Positions 32,390 to 43,234 of a DNA stretch of 64,000 nucleotides are shown piece after piece. Origin of the DNA: Bemisia tabaci (Eukaryota; Arthropoda; Insecta; Hemiptera; Aleyrodidae); assembly GCF_918797505.1 (NCBI RefSeq), contig NC_092799.1, forward strand, positions 496,001 through 560,000, written 5' to 3'. The stretch's first letter is position 1. Every line of letters begins with the position of its first letter. The notes under the pieces were generated by a model. The model ran no database searches. It worked only from the letters and a program-made list of their open reading frames with translations, and had not been told where the DNA came from. A program made the translations under genes and the position numbers.

Positions 32390-33300
32390 GCGACACGAAA
32401 TATTCATGGTGACATGGTGTTGGTTAGGTTATGGTATCGTTTCTTTCTTCCTCTTGTTTCTTTTATTCTCTTTTTACTTCAAATTCGTCCTTGTCCTAAG
32501 TAGAAGCATGCATTCTTCATTTTACTTCTTCTTCTTTATCTTGTCGTGACAATTTGTGTTCTGTTTGTTCCTTAGCTTTCCCTCCTCACCTGCAATCATT
32601 TTTTTTTATCATTTCAAGCACCTCTTTTACTGCGGAAATCTTGAGTGAATAGTCGTGGTTCCGCCGCCAAATTGTCGAATGGACAAAATATCGGGAGGGA
32701 ACGTCGGAAAATTATGTAAAATTTCGTTTATAACCTCAGGGCGTTTCCAATTTTGGCACAGGTTGATTCCTCATTTTTACTTCTCACGGAAGATAATTTA
32801 CCTGGAATTGTTCCTTTTTACTTCAGAAGAGGAGCCTACTAAGATATTCCGTTAGGTCTGACAACTGCATCGAATTTTGTTCTTCCAAAACAATTTTGAA
32901 GACTGTTTCTGCCAATAACGTAAGCGTATCCTCATCAAAGTAGTTCTTTGAGTTTAGTTGAGAGCATGGAGCTAATTTGTTTTTTTGCGAAACAAGTTCA
33001 GTCAAACCCACTTAAAAATGAGACAGAAATTTAAGAAGACTTGGTAGCTACTTCAACGTTTAGATGAGTCAGAAAATGAGTTCAGATGTATGCTTGTACA
33101 ATGTACATGATGTTTATGATAAGCGTGCCGATTCATGAGTCCAGTCGAAAGTAAACATATGAGTGAAGACGGAAGTAAACATATTGCGTTTTTTCGTCTG
33201 TTATCATTTATTAATTTTTTGTTTTATTCAAGAGGAGAGTGTAAACGCATTCGACAGAAACTGCAGCAACTAGTGATAAAATTGTGTAACATTCAGAATT
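32390..33300. other. no gene recognised
   Basis: AT-rich, with T-rich simple sequence at 32430-32620. Frames are short and phenylalanine-rich or unremarkable. No complete repeat element was found. Confidence 0.45.
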
Positions 33301-33310
33301 AAAACTCTTT

Positions 33311-33450
33311 AGCGTCCAGCCCACATACAAACTAGAGGCTTCAAAGAGACTCATCGATTGCCCCGACTTAAACCGCTGGCCAATGAGAGGGCCAGGAAAG
33401 GCATCGATGAGTCTCTTTGAAGCCTCTAGTTTGTATGTGGGCTGGACGCT
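33311..33450. mobile_element. perfect 48-bp hairpin, 140 bp overall
   Basis: The arms at 33311-33358 and 33403-33450 are exact reverse complements over 48 bases; the left arm starts AGCGTCCAGCCCACATACAA. They are separated by a 44-base loop. Perfect arms in a landscape of decayed repeats mean either a very young MITE or a hairpin kept by selection or gene conversion. Confidence 0.9.
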
Positions 33451-33699
33451 TAAAAAATTCAGATTAATTAGTTAAGTCGAATGTAGTTCCTAAATTTCAT
33501 TTTGCAAATGAGCAAAATGAGGAAAGAATTCACAAGGCTTCTAAAGTAAAAACTGGACCGTTCAGTAACGGGCCTTTACTCTATTTACATTCTGAATCCG
33601 ATTCTGAGCATGTAGTCTCATGAGTTGAGACAACTGCACTTGGTAATGAGACGAAATCAATTATTAGTTGATCCATGAATTAAGCCAACAGTGAAGACC

Positions 33700-35060
33700 T
33701 TTCGTTTTTTAATTTTTCTTTGACGAGAGGAATCTGAGACGAACATACGCACAGTGAGTAAATTTCTCGCTACTCCTTATCGTAAGATACTAGCATTCAG
33801 GTTTTATGAGTTGAGTATGAAATACTTCTTTAAATTTTATTTTGCTTGTAAGAACAATTTGAGAAGGTCAGATGTTCCTCAAAAAATGGGAATTCTAACG
33901 TTCAATGACTAAAGAATACGCTGTACACTATCAAAACCCGATTTTATCAGTATGCAGATGAATGAGTTGAGCCGATAGCACTAACAATCAGTAGATTTTT
34001 GAGTTGAGTCAAGAGAACTTAGTTTTATGAGTGGAACGGAGAGTATCTTCAGTTTTTTTGTGATGAGAACCAGTGGAGGAATTTATTTTAATCCGAAAGA
34101 GGAGCTATGCCGTGGGTTTCAAGAATTTTCGTCCGATTTTTTTCGTCCGATTTTTTTCGTCCAATACATTTCCTCCATGCCGTGCATATAGTGATTGAAT
34201 TGCTTGCGACTCTTAATAGAAACACACGAGCATTCAAATCTATAAATTGAGTGGAAAATATGTTCAGATTTACTTTACTGATGGTGATAGAAATTAGAGA
34301 ATAGTCCAAGTTTTTCAAATGAAAGTAGTTCCGTTCAGTGAAAATTCATGAAAATTCACGCTAATTTCACGCTGATGAAATTTCACGCTATTCATGGTCT
34401 TTACCGGATATTATCAGCATGTAAATAAATAAGTTGAGCCGACAGCACTTACAATTCTAGTACTTTTTTGAGTTGAGACATGAGTACTGCGGAGATCTAT
34501 GAGTCAAGCCGAGAGAACCTTTTGCTTTTTTTGTGATGAGAGAAATTGGAGACGAATAATTTGTCATGCGTTTCAAAATCTAGACCCGCTTTTATCCGAA
34601 TGTTGATAAATTAGTCGAAACGACAGCACTTACACCTTGAGTTGAGACAAGATAATTTCGGAGATCTATAAGTTGAGTTGAGAGTACCTTTTGTTTGTTT
34701 GTTTGTTTGTTTGTTTGTTTTTGTTTTGTTTTTTTGTGATGAGAGACATTGGAGAAGAATAATAATCCGAAATTAAAAGCTGTGCTTAACATGTAGTAAT
34801 TTAATTGCTCCGCTGCTCCTCATGGAAATACCTAAGCATTTAGATCTATAAATAATTGAGCCGAAAACATTTTTGAAATATTATTTTAGTGGCGAGAGAA
34901 ATTGGAGAAATGTCTCATTATTCAAATAAAAATCTGACCAGTGACAAAATGATACGTATTCCAAAATATTTATCCAAATGTAGATGAATTAGTTAAAATG
35001 ACAGCGCTTAAATTTGATAATGGAAACATTCATTTAAATTTTTTGACGTCAAGCGTCTAG
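33700..35060. repeat. decayed tandem array, ~185-bp unit
   Basis: A unit with the order GATGAATTAGTTGAGCCGAC, AGCACTTACA, TTTGAGTTGAGACA, GGAGATCTATGAGTT, ACCTTTTG, TTTTTGTGATGAGAGA, AATTGGAGA, TTTCAAAATCTAGACCC recurs. The first landmark falls at 33954, 34421, 34602 and 34980 (gaps of 467, 181 and 378, so about 185-190 bp with indels). The GATGAGAGA-like landmark adds further copies. Strongly diverged and non-coding; a GTTT microsatellite lies inside at 34690-34735. Confidence 0.65.
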
Positions 35061-35493
35061 AAATATGTAGCATTAAGTTGACAACAATGCATCTACGTTA
35101 AGACTGTTTAGCCACGTGACGAATAATATAGTCTCACGAAACATTTTTCGGGAAGTAATCAATATTACCATCGTTGCGTTTGTGTCCACTGACATAAGCA
35201 AGGATTTGAAAGAAGTCTCTATGAAGTGTCAGCGTGTTTGAGTAAATTGGTCGTTTATACAAAATCATCGATCATTTTCTCTTTAATTTTATTTTATTTT
35301 ATTTTATTTGTTTTCTTTGTATAACTACATAAATTGTACACACCTAGCATGGGCAGAATTTAAATCAGAACAGTAAATTCGTACATTTTGTGCACCTCAC
35401 AGTGAACCTGTGCACATTCCCATACTATTTATCTTTAATATCTCAAATCTTCTCATGGCCAAGTTTTTTTAGTTCAGGCTTAGTGACAGTGTT

Positions 35494-35540
35494 ATGAGTG
35501 CTTTCAGCGTGGCGTCGGGCAATTGGATAACCCTCTCCTG
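35494..35540 (+). CDS. candidate first coding exon, unrecognised
   Basis: ATG at 35494 opens a frame reading MSAFSVASGNWITLS plus two bases (TG), followed directly by GTACGTAC, a good splice donor. A candidate acceptor (TTTTCTCTGTTTCAG) with a 26-bp exon lies at 37388 and continues the frame as WSACRQLPI. The two pieces are compatible in phase. No family is recognised and no third exon was located. If real, the intron of about 1.85 kb is filled with a decayed tandem array and a family B MITE. Confidence 0.3.
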
Positions 35541-36113
35541 GTACGTACTTAAAATTATATTTTCAATTTGTTGTTTTTTGATTCGATCAATATTCTTTTT
35601 CCTCAATCGAATTTCACAGTCTATAGCTGAAATTTAATTCGAAACCAGCAAGTTAGCGTTGCGGAAGTATCAAGCGACCTGTTTGGATAAACATGTTTTA
35701 ATTTCGTCTTCTGAGTACTTACCTAATGCTGAGATTTATTCCAAAATTCATATTACTTTTAGAATAGAGCTCAATATTAGGTAAGCGCTACAAAGGCAAA
35801 ACTAAAATATACTTAATCAAATATCGGAGAGTGCAAAATTTAAATTAAAAGTTATCAGGAAATTATCTTGAATTGATTTTATCTTCCGTGATATTGATAT
35901 TGCGTAGTTGCCGCAATAATGCGGTGGTTAACGCGTAATTTCTCTTTTCCCTCCAAACAAATTCTGGAAAAGTCGTGCATTTCCCACTATACTGAGATGA
36001 CAAGCGCGTAATTGTCCAGGATTTAAGGAATCCGCTGGGAATATTGCGTACTTTTCGGGATGTTGAGATTGAATTTGCGTAACTCCTCACTTTTTAAAAG
36101 GCGGAAATGAATT

Positions 36114-36343
36114 CATTGGGGGAAAAAAATACATTGGATCTAGAGTCCAGACTCTTAAAAACAATGATAAGAAAAAATTCTCTTGATCAAATCAGATTTT
36201 TGCTTAAATCAAAAGCAAATCCGCTCAAATTAAGAGGCTTGGTTCTTGATTTAAGCACGAATCCGATTGAATCAAGAGTATTTTTTCTTGTCGATGTTTT
36301 CAAGAGTCTGGACTCTAGATCCAATGTGTTTTTTTTCCCAGTG
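36114..36343. mobile_element. MITE family B, diverged copy
   Basis: Left CATTGGGGGAAAAAAATACA, right with a T run and CCCAGTG. Arms pair through TTGGATCTAGAGTCCAGACT and AGTCTGGACTCTAGATCCAA. The centre repeats TTGATTTAAGC and TTGCTTAAATCAA. 230 bp, non-coding. Confidence 0.88.
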
Positions 36344-37387
36344 TTGAGTAACTATTCGGACGCCGGAGTGTACATAGTATGACGCCACGCGCTATTGTAG
36401 GAGAATCTTATGTTTTTGCGTATCTCATATTCCTGACATTCTAACATTAGGCTCGCGTATATCTAAAAATCGTGTATCTTTCGCAATATTGAGGTGAGAA
36501 CAGCGTTTGAAACACACGCCGGCCAAACAGCAATTTGACGGTAAGAAATCGCGTTTGGCCGCTAAAAAATGTAACCGCTAAGAAAATCGTTGTTAAACTC
36601 CGTTTCGGGGATTTTTCGGCGCATTCTGCAAGGTGTTATCTATCGTGTTATCAATTCTTCCCCTCCGTCTTCGTCAAGTATCATGACACAGCGGGTCTTG
36701 TCCTAACATCACTATTCAATAGGGTATTCCTGACTTGATGCATTTCGAAAGGACAATTTCTTATTTTGGCCCCTGAGAAAAAAAGTTGGAGGCTAGATGG
36801 CTGCTAAGACTTCATGCCGAGCTTCAAGCACTACTGGGTGAAAATTGTGCGATCCCATATATTTTTCATCAACTTGCGACTCGCGTGTGTGCCGCGAAAA
36901 TTAGGAGAATTAGCGTAATTTTTGATGTTCTCAAAAAACTGCTGGAAAATCGCGTGGTTGCCGCCAAAAAATTGCGAAGATTAATGTGTGATTTCTCATT
37001 TTCTTAAGAAAATCTTTGGAAAAATCGCAGAATGTCAGTAACAACGACATATTTAGGTCAGCTTTCTGTTTGCTCTAAAATTCCAGATTTTCCGATCAAC
37101 GTTAGGTGGTGTAACGCAGGAAAACTTACTGTTTGAACCGAAGCCAGTATCGAAATTAATTGACGAGACACGAAAATAGCTATCTTGCTCACTGTTACAG
37201 AGGCGAAGATTCTCTGAAGACTCGCCCTTGATTTAAAAACAGATTGAACGGATCTAAGGGGTAGAGATTTCTAGGCTACAGTTTTTAACTCGTTATTTCG
37301 CTGCAACTCCACCCTCATTTTGTCATTGATCTGATCTTTTTCTCAAATTCCCTATTTCATCCTTGAATGTTATTTTCTCTGTTTCAG

Positions 37388-37413
37388 GAGTGCATGTCGC
37401 CAGCTGCCAATCG
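37388..37413 (+). CDS. candidate 26-bp micro-exon
   Basis: The exon lies between a strong acceptor (TTTTCTCTGTTTCAG) and a donor (GTATGTATAG). Joined to the candidate exon at 35494-35540 it keeps one open frame, adding WSACRQLPI and leaving one base. The same exon with both splice signals is intact in the duplicate at 52383-52408. Micro-exons are easily mimicked by chance, so the case rests on phase agreement and conservation in both copies. Confidence 0.25.
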
Positions 37414-37789
37414 GTATGTATAGCCATAATATTTATGCTTGCATTCCCAAAACGATGAGAAAATCCATAAAAGCTGTCTGTTCATTTAAAAGAAAAACTG
37501 TAGTCCTATCCCTGAATGTAAAAACTACGCTTGCAACTATTCGAACTCTGGAGTTGGTATGTGGTATCACGCGAAAATGAAGGTAGATCTTAGCTTTTGC
37601 CTGTCTTAGATTACGGACGCTTATGAATGCCGCGATAAAAACACGTACTCTTTTGTGTTTTTATTAAACCGCTGGGCAAAATTGCGCATTTGCCGCGATA
37701 TCAAGATGAGAATAACTTTTATGATTTTACAAAACCGCTGGAACAAGCGTGTATATTGCGCCATATTCAGATGAAAAACGCGTAACTCT

Positions 37790-37954
37790 CAGTGGCGTTG
37801 CGTGAATTGCGATGTATCGATTGTTATGACATTTAAATCTATGGATCAGGGTCGATAAACAGGGCGTTCGTAGCGAACACCTCAATAATCGATTCTTTAC
37901 CATAGGTTTAAATGGCATAACAATCAATACATCGCAATGCACGCCACGCTACTG
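37790..37954. mobile_element. family A (hAT-like) MITE with exact 8-bp TSD
   Basis: 165 bp from CAGTGGCGTTGCGTG to CACGCCACGCTACTG. It is flanked by GTAACTCT at 37782-37789 and 37955-37962, an exact 8-bp target-site duplication. The inner palindrome GGGCGTTCGTAGCGAACACC is present. Confidence 0.93.
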
Positions 37955-38479
37955 GTAACTCTTCACTCCTGTATTAAATACGGTTGGTTAAATTGCGCAT
38001 TTGCCGCTACCCAGAGGAGAGACGCGTAATTTTTCACGTAATCCGAAATTGCTGGGAAAATCTCTTATTTTTCGCGATATTCAGACGTAAAACGCGTAAC
38101 CTCTCACCGTTTTAAGAAATCGCGCACTTTTTTACTGTTTCGGATAACTTGAGTTGAAATTTTTTATTGCCAACACTGGTCATAACAGACACTAAGCGTC
38201 AATATTCAAAATCCGGAGTAGGATTGCTTTATCGCGCGGAAGTGAAGGAAAAGCATAGTTTTTCTTTTGTCTCAAATTAATGACGTTCTTGAATGCCGCG
38301 ATATTCAGGTGGAAAGCGCGCAACTTCTCACTCATTTTCAAAAACCGCTCAACAGACGCGTATTTGCCGCAAAATTATGACGATGCTCACGACGTGACGT
38401 ATTTTGCGTTTTTACTAAATCGCTGTGCGATTTCCTGTGTGAAAACATCCTTAGGAAAATAACTCATAAATTCCACCCT

Positions 38480-38970
38480 GTGACTGGTCATCCGAGACAC
38501 GTTGCTAGAGATAACTACATGATTTTCCATGTCTTTAATGATTTTCCGACTGTTTGCATCGGCTACATTATTTATTGCCCGTATTCAACATTCTTGGATC
38601 GAAATTTCAAAAATTTTCATACGCGCGAAAATATGTTTGAAAAAGAACACGAAGAGCCATGCACAAAATTGCCCGATTTTTGGCCCCTCTGAGGTTGTTT
38701 TTATCCTTTGGATGACCCCATACTGCCTATAAATGCACTGAAATTTAAAATTGAATATACGAACCGTTTTCGTGGTATTGGGGGGAGGGGACAAAGGCCC
38801 CGATTGTCACTCATTTCTGAAGGTATTTTAATGTCTATATTCGACTGTGACATGTCACTCAATCGAGATATCGAAGCGCGGTTTGCAGTGATTATTCCTG
38901 CTATTGGGTACAAGTTTTTACATCTTTCACGTGCGTCCACCTGGTTATTCTTGTGAGGGGGGGGGGGATG
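38480..38970. other. no gene recognised
   Basis: Overlapping short frames on both strands, no splice context. A 12-base G run ends at 38968, next to the start of a family E MITE. Confidence 0.4.
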
Positions 38971-39179
38971 CACTGAAAAAATTAATATGCTGTTTTAACA
39001 TCTAGGATGTCAAAAATGTGTCTGGTGAGCCCAAGATGCTGACTTTACTGCTCTCGCAGTTAACTTTACATCCTATGAATGCAAATTCAACTGCGTGGGC
39101 AATCAAGGTAGCATCTTAGGACCATCAGACACATTTTTAACATCCTAGTTGCTGAAACAGCATGCCATTTTTTTCAGTG
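38971..39179. mobile_element. MITE family E, copy 1
   Basis: 209 bp from CACTGAAAAAATTAATATGC to GCCATTTTTTTCAGTG. Arms pair through GCTGTTTTAACATCTAGGAT, GTCAAAAATGTGTCTGGTGA and AAGATGCT. The centre pairs as a CTCGCAGTTAACTTTACATC-type stem. Very similar to 51261-51478. Confidence 0.9.
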
Positions 39180-39262
39180 TGGCTAATCGCAGGTTGCCAT
39201 GTATTACTGTTTAATAATAACGACCAGTTTAAGTTCATGATAACGAGAAATTGATACCTTTT

Positions 39263-39596
39263 GGTCGTTAACCGGCCGACTTGGATGGAACTTGGTGTCC
39301 CAGGGTTTTTAGGCACGAAAAGGAAGAATATGACATTAAAATGCAAAAATATTGTGCTATTCTTAACCTGACGGCCATTAAAATGGCGGAAAGCACCTCA
39401 TCTTGAAAATAGTGCAATATTTTTGCATGCCGTTAGATTCGCTCTTTTAGGAAACCGATATGATAACTTCCCGCCTTGTTGAAGGCTGCCATATTGAAAA
39501 TAGTGCATTACTTTTGCATTCCGATGTCAGATTCCTTCTCTTCGTGCCAAAAAGCCCTTAACAACAAGTTTGATCCAAGTCGGCCGGTTAACAACC
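39263..39596. mobile_element. MITE family M with GGTCGTTAACCGGCCGACTT ends
   Basis: Left GGTCGTTAACCGGCCGACTT, right AAGTCGGCCGGTTAACAACC. The interior carries GCAAAAATATTGTGCTATTC and GAAAATAGTGCAATATTTTT in opposite orientation, giving an imperfect long hairpin. 334 bp, non-coding. Confidence 0.85.
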
Positions 39597-40634
39597 AAGA
39601 TTAGTGTGTCTCCTGTCAGAAAAAAAAACGAAAAACACCCGGAAATTGATGTCATCAGGAAAATATCACGAAAATCGGTCACGGATCAGGAAACTCCAAA
39701 TTTAACCTACATGCAGTGTAGTATACACAAAAGTAAAACATTTGATTCCATGCACCAAAGATTTTGGTCCGTGAGGTCAAACGAGTGTCAATTTACTCGT
39801 GGTCTTAATCTAGAAAATTGTATTTAAAATTCCAGGAAAAATAAGGAACACATAAAAAAATCTGCTATGAAATAGTCGACATCCCGTAAAATTCCTTTCA
39901 TATCTTTTTCTTTTAAACTAAAATAAATTAAACACGGTCTAAGTTTCTGAGTCGATGCAAAAGCTACACACTCGCATCTGAAAAGCTTCCAGGAATATGC
40001 TTAAACGATTTCAAACAATATCACAGAATATTTCGATACAAAATTTTCATTCGTTTCTTCTTCTTTTTTCTTTTCTTTTTTTAACTGAAAAAATAAAATA
40101 CAATTTGAGTTTCTGAATGGTTGCGATCAAGATACATAATTTGCTTTCAATTTTTGTAAAAACGGGGCAGAAAGTCAAGAATGACAAGGCGTAGCGGAGT
40201 CTCAATTTTGCGACGATTCTAGTGTGGCGCCGGCCAGGAAAGAAAGGAAGTTAAGGAAGTAAAGGAAACGCGGTCGAATCATCTGCGCAGTGTGACGCGC
40301 CTTCAATCCGGCTAGCGACAACATGGGTACACCCGTGCTCGAATAGTTATCTCGTTGCGCCAGCTGCGAATGAATTCGAATAATTACCGCTCACGCGAAA
40401 AAAAACCGTATTTATCTCCGATTGCAACGTTGCGCATCTTTACTTCTGTTTAATTTTTAAAGAAATCTTTTTGCATAGCCACTCACAGGTTTTCCGAAAA
40501 GTTTCCTGGGATTTTATCGATGGTTGTCAGTAAAATGACGGAGAATATCGACGCGATATGTCCATTCGTTTCATATCTGTTCTTTTCTTTTTTTTCTGGA
40601 AACAATAAAACACTGTCCGAGTTTTTGAATCGTT

Positions 40635-41220
40635 CTTAATTGAATCAGTGAGTTCGAAAACACACCAACTCGGAAAAAAAAATTGTTCAGGAAACACCTA
40701 AAACTGCGCAGCGGGCGAAGAAGTTAGTTTAAGACAATGCTTTTTGGTGCCAAAGGACAAGTACTTAGAGACTTTGTAAAGCACCAAGTTGAAATCGATA
40801 CATCATGTTTGATGACAGAAAATTAAGCGTTTAAAAATTTCCGAGTTGATGTGTTTTCGTTCTCACCAACTTTCAGATACTGATTTTTCATAGTCTGCCC
40901 GGAAAAATTTACATTTTTTGACCTGAATAGCGCTTGAATATTATATAACTTGTCGGTGCAAGGTGTACTGAACCGAAAAAAGAAAACCGCAAGATCGGAT
41001 GGTCACTCGTTTCCCTTGAAATAGCCAAAACTTGGTATTTCCAATGAAATACTTCTATTTTTCCCTTTTTCCGTCGCTGTTTCGAGCACTTCCGATTGCA
41101 AGTTCAAAATTTCCTTTTGCGTGCAGATGCTTCTTTCCGTAAGTGTTAGTAAACCGTAAAAAAGTGAAAATCGAAAAAAACGAAAAATGGTGTGTTTTCG
41201 AACTCACTGATTCAATTAAG
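40635..41220. mobile_element. 586-bp TIR element with exact 32-bp termini
   Basis: Left arm 40635-40666 (CTTAATTGAATCAGTGAGTT onwards) and right arm 41189-41220 are exact reverse complements over 32 bp. A weaker inner partner (GAGTTGATGTGTTTTCGTTC) occurs near 40842. The interior is AT-rich without a recognisable frame. Confidence 0.8.
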
Positions 41221-41605
41221 ATGCGTATTGCGGGGCTCTACTGTCAGTAAAAACCGGAAAATATCGGGATATCATGGATCAGAAAATTCTAAGTCTGTCA
41301 CGCAAACATTTTTAACCATATGCAGTTGAGCACGTTCAAAAGTGAAACTATTTATTCAGTTCACCGTAAATGTCGGTTTGTGAAGTCAAACTAGTGTCTA
41401 TTCATTCGTAGCCAAATTCAGGAAATTGTATTTAAATTTTATGAAAAATCAAGAAAGTATGAGGAGAATGCGTAATGTAGTCAACATCTTGCAAGATACC
41501 AATATCCCGCCATCATGACGGTCGTTATTTTAAAACTGTAATTCATTGGACCCTACTCCGGTCATCGCAGAAAGTTAACTATTGTTATGTTCTTTCTAAT
41601 TCAAC

Positions 41606-41668
41606 AATGAAAAAAGTCGCTTGGATCTAGAATCCAGACACTTGAAAACATTAACATGAAAAAACAAG
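41606..41668. mobile_element. left piece of a split family B MITE
   Basis: CTTGGATCTAGAATCCAGAC and CTTGAAAACATTAACATG match the left third of the B copy at 36114-36343 (same order, about 85 percent by eye). Similarity stops at about 41668. The next portion of a family B element is found at about 44876-44970. Confidence 0.6.
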
Positions 41669-42105
41669 CAGGAAGCTCCAACGCATTGGCGTCGGAGAGC
41701 GGCTCTGGGGGCAGTAGTTGTAGTCAAGAATGAGGGCCTAGACACATTTTGTCATTGATGTACAATCCGACAACTGTCGATTCATGTTTTGTAACTTAGC
41801 AGATTTACGTAGCCGGTGTATAAATGTGTATTGGGCTTTGATATGGCGAATACATGGCATTATCACTTGTTGTATACTTTTAATTTTGAAAGCTCTTTGG
41901 AGGTCCGCTTCCTAAAAAATCTCTGGTTGATAAGTCGTTTAGCGAGGCTGCAAAAAATTTGCATTTTTATATCTGAAAGTGTAGGTATTGGTTTTTTGTA
42001 TAATTGTTTTTTTGGATTGCTGGAAAAGTAACGCATACTTCTATAATTTAGGACTGAGTCAGGGAAATATAAGGTTCGTTAAATAGTAAATATTCCTAGT
42101 ACCGT

Positions 42106-42375
42106 GTGACACTATTGTTAACGAAAAGTTTTTGCAACTTGTCAAAGAGGTTGTTGAATGATCTTCGAATAACTTTTGATGAGCTAGAGGTAATGGTTCT
42201 ATCTGCAGCTCGTGGACTTCTGTACGATATTGTCCAGAATCATCTAAATTTTCAAAAAGTGTCCGCTTGTTCGATACCCAATTTGCTCATTCATGCATAC
42301 AAGGAGAAGCGCATGAAAGCTTTAGCAGACATTTTGGAGATGAATCAAGAATTAGATGAAGAATTTATGACTTAA
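42106..42375 (+). pseudogene. mariner-family transposase fragment
   Basis: The frame encodes NDLRITFDELEVMVLSAARG, LLYDIVQNHLNFQKVSA, IPNLLIHAYKEKRM and ELDEEFMT. This is the second helix-turn-helix and linker of mariner transposases, where the family pattern is DLRIT-DEL, a HDHLGF-KVSARWVP-LL segment, a KEKRM stretch and then TGDETW. The frame stops exactly where TGDETW and the catalytic DDE/D domain should begin. There is no ATG in a useful place and no inverted repeats on either side. A dead fragment, about a quarter of the usual length of roughly 350 residues. Confidence 0.75.
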
Positions 42376-42940
42376 ATCACGGCACCTTAATCACGGGATG
42401 ACCTTAATTACGGCAACTATTTATTGTCCATGAGATGCAGATGGTTCCATTTCCCTAGCTCATCAAAAGGTATTCGAAGATCAATTTCATCAGCCACCCG
42501 TACGAACCACGTTTCTAGTGACCCGTACTTGCTTCGCACGTATGAAACATACAATCAGAGAAAACAGAATTCATCTTACAATAATCAATAATCAGTAGGA
42601 CATGAATCGTTGCGATGTATAATACGACATTATAATGCGGCATTACTATTGTAATTCATTTTAATGTTTAGGGGCATTATAAATCATTATTGCCACGTCG
42701 GAATGAAATGTTGTAGACTGAATTGAAAAGCATGTTGGCAAAATTTATTATAAAAATAGTATAACATGTAGGTACATAACATAAAGGTAATACAAATTAA
42801 ATGATTAGAGCGTGTATATTTCATTACATTATAGGTATATTACAATCATTTTTGTCATTGTTGGAAATTTTGATAGTTTGAATTTTGATAGTTGATAGTT
42901 GATAGTTTGAGAGTTGAAAATTTGGTTATTTTATTTAGTT

Positions 42941-43095
42941 AAGGTGATTCGATAGACGCCATATTTTGTGTCAGAATGGCATGCGACATATCCCATCAAT
43001 TGGTTCCATTTTTTCATTTACTCATCATTTTTCTCCAATTTTAAGTTTCGCAATTCTGTTTTCAGGAGACTAAAGCACTCACTTATCAATTTGTA
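42941..43095. mobile_element. MITE family F, left end only
   Basis: AAGGTGATTCGATAGACGCC, then GGCATGCGACATATCCCATC and AATTGGTTCC match the family F left arm (compare 12843 and 32017). No matching right arm follows. Confidence 0.65.
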
Positions 43096-43234
43096 TATTT
43101 ATATTGAGTTAAGGGTAGAGACGTATTCCTCACCGGAATTGAGGAATGGAGGTGTTACAGTAAGTCCGGCATTAGGTTCCATTTCGACATCAGCGACGAT
43201 CAACGCTACGATACTGGAAGCCAGTCTTCCGATA

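Larger units (their letters stand above)
37337..38041. repeat. duplicated ~705-bp segment, first copy
   Basis: From about TTTTTCTCAAATTCCCTATT to TTTTCACGTAA this segment is repeated at about 52332-53047 in the same orientation at very high identity. It includes a family A MITE with identical 8-bp target duplications (GTAACTCT), so that insertion predates the duplication. This copy lacks about 12 bp present in the other (around 37635), so the other copy was not derived from this one in its present form. Confidence 0.93.
35880..38440. repeat. decayed tandem array, ~65-bp unit, with insertions
   Basis: A short unit recurs many times with heavy divergence: AAACCGCTGGG, AAATTGCGTATTTGCCGCGA, TATTCAGATGAG, AACGCGTAACTCTCAC. 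Clear consecutive units start at 37667 and 37732 (65 bp). Further copies are recognisable near 35900, 36020, 36940, 37985, 38050, 38290 and 38330. The array is interrupted by a family B MITE (36114-36343) and a family A MITE (37790-37954). Part of it was copied to 52.3-53.05 kb. CpG-bearing words such as CGCGTAA are kept despite the AT-rich background. Confidence 0.7.

Noticed and set aside
33311..33450. microRNA precursor
   Set aside because: A 48-bp perfect stem with a 44-base loop lacks the bulged stem and short loop of typical insect pre-miRNAs. It fits a MITE or hairpin-siRNA source better and was kept as a finding only.
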